In this document: positions 4,696-6,959 of the stretch, in pieces
Numbering within the stretch: the stretch's first letter is position 1
Layout: every line of letters begins with the position of its first letter
From: Phyllobacteriaceae bacterium
Lineage (GTDB): Bacteria; Pseudomonadota; Alphaproteobacteria; Rhizobiales; Devosiaceae
Reading direction: 5' to 3'
Assembly (NCBI GenBank): GCA_012799265.1
Contig: JAAZLP010000157.1
Location: 1 to 6,959 of the forward strand
Length of the DNA stretch: 6,959 nucleotides
Program-made: the position numbers and the translations under genes
The notes under the pieces: generated by a model
Database searches by the model: none
What the model was told of the DNA's origin: nothing
What the model saw: the letters and a program-made list of their open reading frames with translations, nothing else

Positions 4696-5919
4696 ATGGA
4701 ACGACACTATGGCTGGGTGATCGTGGCTGCGGGCGCGGTGATCACCTGTCTGGCAATGGGCGCCATGTTCGCCCTGCCCGTCTATCTGCAACCCATGTCC
4801 GACGATACCGGCTGGACCCGGGCCGGCATTTCCGGGGCCATGACCGTGGGCTTCATCGTCATGGGCGTGGCCGGCTTTTTCTGGGGCACGCTGACCGACC
4901 GGATCGGCGCGCGGCCGGTGGTGCTGATCGCGGCGATCATGCTTGGGCTCGGGCTCTTTATCGCCAGCCAGGCGCAGGATCTCATCGTCTTCCAGTTTGC
5001 CTATGGCGGACTGGTCGGGGCGTCAGGCGGCGCCTTCTTTGCACCCCTCATCGCGACGACGCTCGGCTGGTTCGACAAGAACCGGAGCCTTGCCGTATCG
5101 CTGGTGTCGCTGGGTGGCGGCATCGCGCCGATGACCATCACGCCGCTCGCGACCGTATTGATTGGGGCCTATGGCTGGCGGCAGGCCATGCTGATGATCG
5201 CCGTTGCGGCTGTTGTCATCATCATTCCGGCGGCCTTCCTCATTCGCCGCGCGCCGGAGGCACTGGCGCAGGCTCCGACACCGTCAAGCGATGTCACACC
5301 GGCAGAGCCGCGTCCCGCAGGGATTGGCGCAATCTTCCGCACGCCGCAATTCTTCACTCTGGCGGGCGTGTTCTTCCTCTGCTGCGGCGCCCATTCCGGG
5401 CCGATCTTTCATACGGTTAGCTATGCGATCCTCTGCGGCGCGACACCGCTGGCGGCGGCAAGCATCTATAGCGTCGAGGGTCTGGCGGGGCTTTTTGGCC
5501 GCGTCATCTTCGGCGTGGCGGCGGACCGGATCGGGGTCAAGCGCATTATCGTCGCCGGTCTCGCGCTGCAGGCGGTTGGCATATATCTCTACATATATGT
5601 CTCGGAGCTGCAGCATTTCTACATGCTAGCCGTCGTCCTGGGCCTCGTCTATGGCGGGGTCATGCCGCTCTATTCCGTGCTGGCGCGCGACTATTTTGGT
5701 CCGAAAGTGCTGGGAACGGTGCTGGGTGGCATCACGATGACATCGTCCATCGGCATGGCCTTCGGGCCGCTTGGTGGCGGCTGGCTCTATGACACCTATG
5801 GCGATTATCACTGGCTCTATGTGGCGTCGGCGGCCGTCGGCATTGCTGCGGCGCTGCTGGCGCTAGCCTTCCCGAAAAAGACGGAAGAAGAAACGCCGAC
5901 CGCGGCGCAGCCGGCGTGA
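4696..5919 (+). CDS. MFS transporter, monocarboxylate/oxalate-formate antiporter-like
   Basis: This is a complete inner-membrane transporter of 407 residues with about 12 predicted helices. It opens with HYGWVIVAAGAV in helix 1. Loop 2-3 carries the MFS motif GTLTDRIGARPVV (64-76), and its repeat FGVAADRIGVKR (272-283) lies between helices 8 and 9. A hydrophilic loop at about 184-212 separates the halves. The GWTRAGIS segment (39-46) and LGWFDKNRSLAVSLVSLGGG (123-142) resemble the monocarboxylate porter and oxalate/formate antiporter groups, so a small organic anion is a reasonable but unproven substrate. The frame stays open 42 codons further upstream, but ATG 4696 has GGGAGGG eight bases before it and places helix 1 at the N-terminus. 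A hairpin with a T run follows the stop. The gene is divergent from rluE and has no co-transcribed partner that might name its substrate. Confidence 0.9.
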   Translation: MERHYGWVIVAAGAVITCLAMGAMFALPVYLQPMSDDTGWTRAGISGAMTVGFIVMGVAGFFWGTLTDRIGARPVVLIAAIMLGLGLFIASQAQDLIVFQFAYGGLVGASGGAFFAPLIATTLGWFDKNRSLAVSLVSLGGGIAPMTITPLATVLIGAYGWRQAMLMIAVAAVVIIIPAAFLIRRAPEALAQAPTPSSDVTPAEPRPAGIGAIFRTPQFFTLAGVFFLCCGAHSGPIFHTVSYAILCGATPLAAASIYSVEGLAGLFGRVIFGVAADRIGVKRIIVAGLALQAVGIYLYIYVSELQHFYMLAVVLGLVYGGVMPLYSVLARDYFGPKVLGTVLGGITMTSSIGMAFGPLGGGWLYDTYGDYHWLYVASAAVGIAAALLALAFPKKTEEETPTAAQPA

Positions 5920-5944
5920 GCTGGCGTAACGTTTTGATTGCCGA

Positions 5945-6959
5945 TCAGGCGGGGCTGGCCACAACTGCCCCGCCGTTTTCGTCATCGTCGCCAGCCGCTG
6001 CATAGGCAGCCGAGAGCTGGTGATAATAGCGCGATCTGAAGGCGATAATGGTGACGATGAGCCCTATGACACCGGCAATGGTGAAGACCAGTGCAATACC
6101 CCGCGCCGGGCCCGTACCGAACCAGCCGCCAATGGCGTCTGCGCCCGCGCCATCTGTCATCAACGGCATGAAGAAGAACTGGGTCAGCGGCCCGATCATG
6201 AAGGCGGTGAGTGGCGAAGCGGATTGCTCCACCGACTGGGCAAAACCGAAGACACGCCCCTGACGCTCCAGCGGCACCACCTTTTGCAGCGTCGTGTGCT
6301 CGGCGGCCTCGGCCCAGGGCCCAAGGAACATCCAGACAAAGCAGCCTGCCACCAGCAGCCAGAAAGAGGGCTGGATGGTGAAGAAGCAGCAGACGCCCCA
6401 GGTGATGACATTGACCAGGAGCAGCGTCCGGATCGGATTTTTGCCGAGGCCGGTGCGGGAGATGATGATGCCGCTAACGATGAAGGCGGTCGAAAGTGCG
6501 CCGAAGGTCAGGCGACGGAAACCATGGAGAGGCCATAGGCGTCAAGCAGCGCCATGAAGACGCCGCCCAGGAAGTTATTGAAGCAGGCAAACAGGATCAG
6601 GGCGAAGAGCCCCGGAACACCAGCGATGACCTTGATGGTGCCGGCAATATCGACCCGCTTGGGTTCTGCAGGATGTTCTGCGGTGGGCTCCACCCTGCCC
6701 TCCTCGATCCTGACAAAGCCGAGTTGAAAGAAGACCAAAACGGTCATGACAAGGGCCAGCGACAACACGCCCAGCATGCCGGTATAGGCGACGAGAAAGC
6801 CGGAGATGACGGAAGTGGTGAGGAAACCGATCCCGCTAACCATGCCGACAAGGCCATTGGCCTTGTCGCGCTCATTCTCGGGCACGAGGATGGTGACCAG
6901 CGTCGGCAACGCGATCGAGCGCAGGTTGCCCGCCATCACCCCTGCCATCGCGATCAGAA
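5945..6959 (-). pseudogene. MFS transporter with frameshift, 5' end outside window
   Basis: A second MFS permease enters from the right edge and runs to TAA-side stop 5945-5947 on the minus strand. The upstream frame (6959 to 6511) encodes helices around LRSIALPTLVTILVPENERDKANG and SGIGFLTTSVISGFLVAYTG, then a hydrophilic linker and LFACFNNFLGG. It reaches DAYGLSMVSVA and meets TGA at 6510-6508. In another frame, coding resumes at once as TFGALSTAFIVSGIIISRTG and continues unbroken through QKVVPLERQGRVFGFAQSVEQSASPLTAF to the end. A loss of one base (or one plus a multiple of three) near 6508-6511 explains this. Both parts match one family resembling drug-efflux-type MFS proteins. The remaining helices are intact, so the lesion is recent or a sequencing error. 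The true start lies beyond the window, because the frame is open past the Met codon at 6948. Confidence 0.8.
5948..5979 (+). terminator. Rho-independent terminator of the MFS gene
   Basis: Perfect 8-base arms GGCGGGGC (5948-5955) and GCCCCGCC (5967-5974) surround an 11-base loop and are followed by GTTTT on the plus strand, 28 bases after the MFS stop codon. The structure lies inside the last codons of the convergent minus-strand gene, whose stop is at 5945-5947, so the two transcripts overlap at their 3' ends. Confidence 0.65.

Noticed and set aside
4020..5420. Long plus-strand open frame of 466 codons
   Set aside because: It is antisense to rluE and then out of frame within the MFS gene. 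Its translation is Arg/Gly/His-rich without family features, whereas both overlapping genes have strong motifs.

Overview
The window looks like chromosomal DNA of a GC-rich alphaproteobacterium, most likely of the Hyphomicrobiales (Rhizobiales); Devosia or a relative is a guess. This rests on the high GC content, the rhizobial-type Gre factor whose N-terminus begins MSVAFTKE, and intergenic palindromes built on CCTCGGG/CCCGAGG. No database was consulted, so family calls come from remembered family motifs.

Left end (1-680): the 3' tail of a gene that looks like brxC overlaps by one base the start of a BREX methyltransferase gene, pglX. Only about the first 80-86 codons of pglX are recognisable. 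The sequence then switches abruptly, near 400-414, into the opposite strand of a GIY-YIG nuclease gene that has lost its own 3' end. One deletion or rearrangement that joined two convergent genes would explain both truncations. This is the scar of a broken BREX phage-defence operon and the most notable item in the window.

Middle (681-2936): a VOC/PhnB-like protein gene, a repeat-rich 500-base spacer with REP-like hairpins including a duplicated two-hairpin unit, a gene for an exported protein of unknown function on the minus strand, and a small YCII-like gene. Two copies of an 11-base palindrome, 53 bases apart, lie upstream of the YCII-like gene.

Right half (2943-6959): on the minus strand, ecotin (periplasmic serine-protease inhibitor) lies downstream of an rluE-gre pair in which the stop codon of one gene directly abuts the start codon of the next. 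A complete 12-helix MFS transporter gene is divergent from rluE. A second MFS gene, convergent with the first, runs off the right edge and carries a frameshift.

The genes form no single pathway. The region is ordinary housekeeping and accessory chromosome (rRNA modification, transcription elongation, periplasmic protease inhibition, transport) beside a decayed defence locus.
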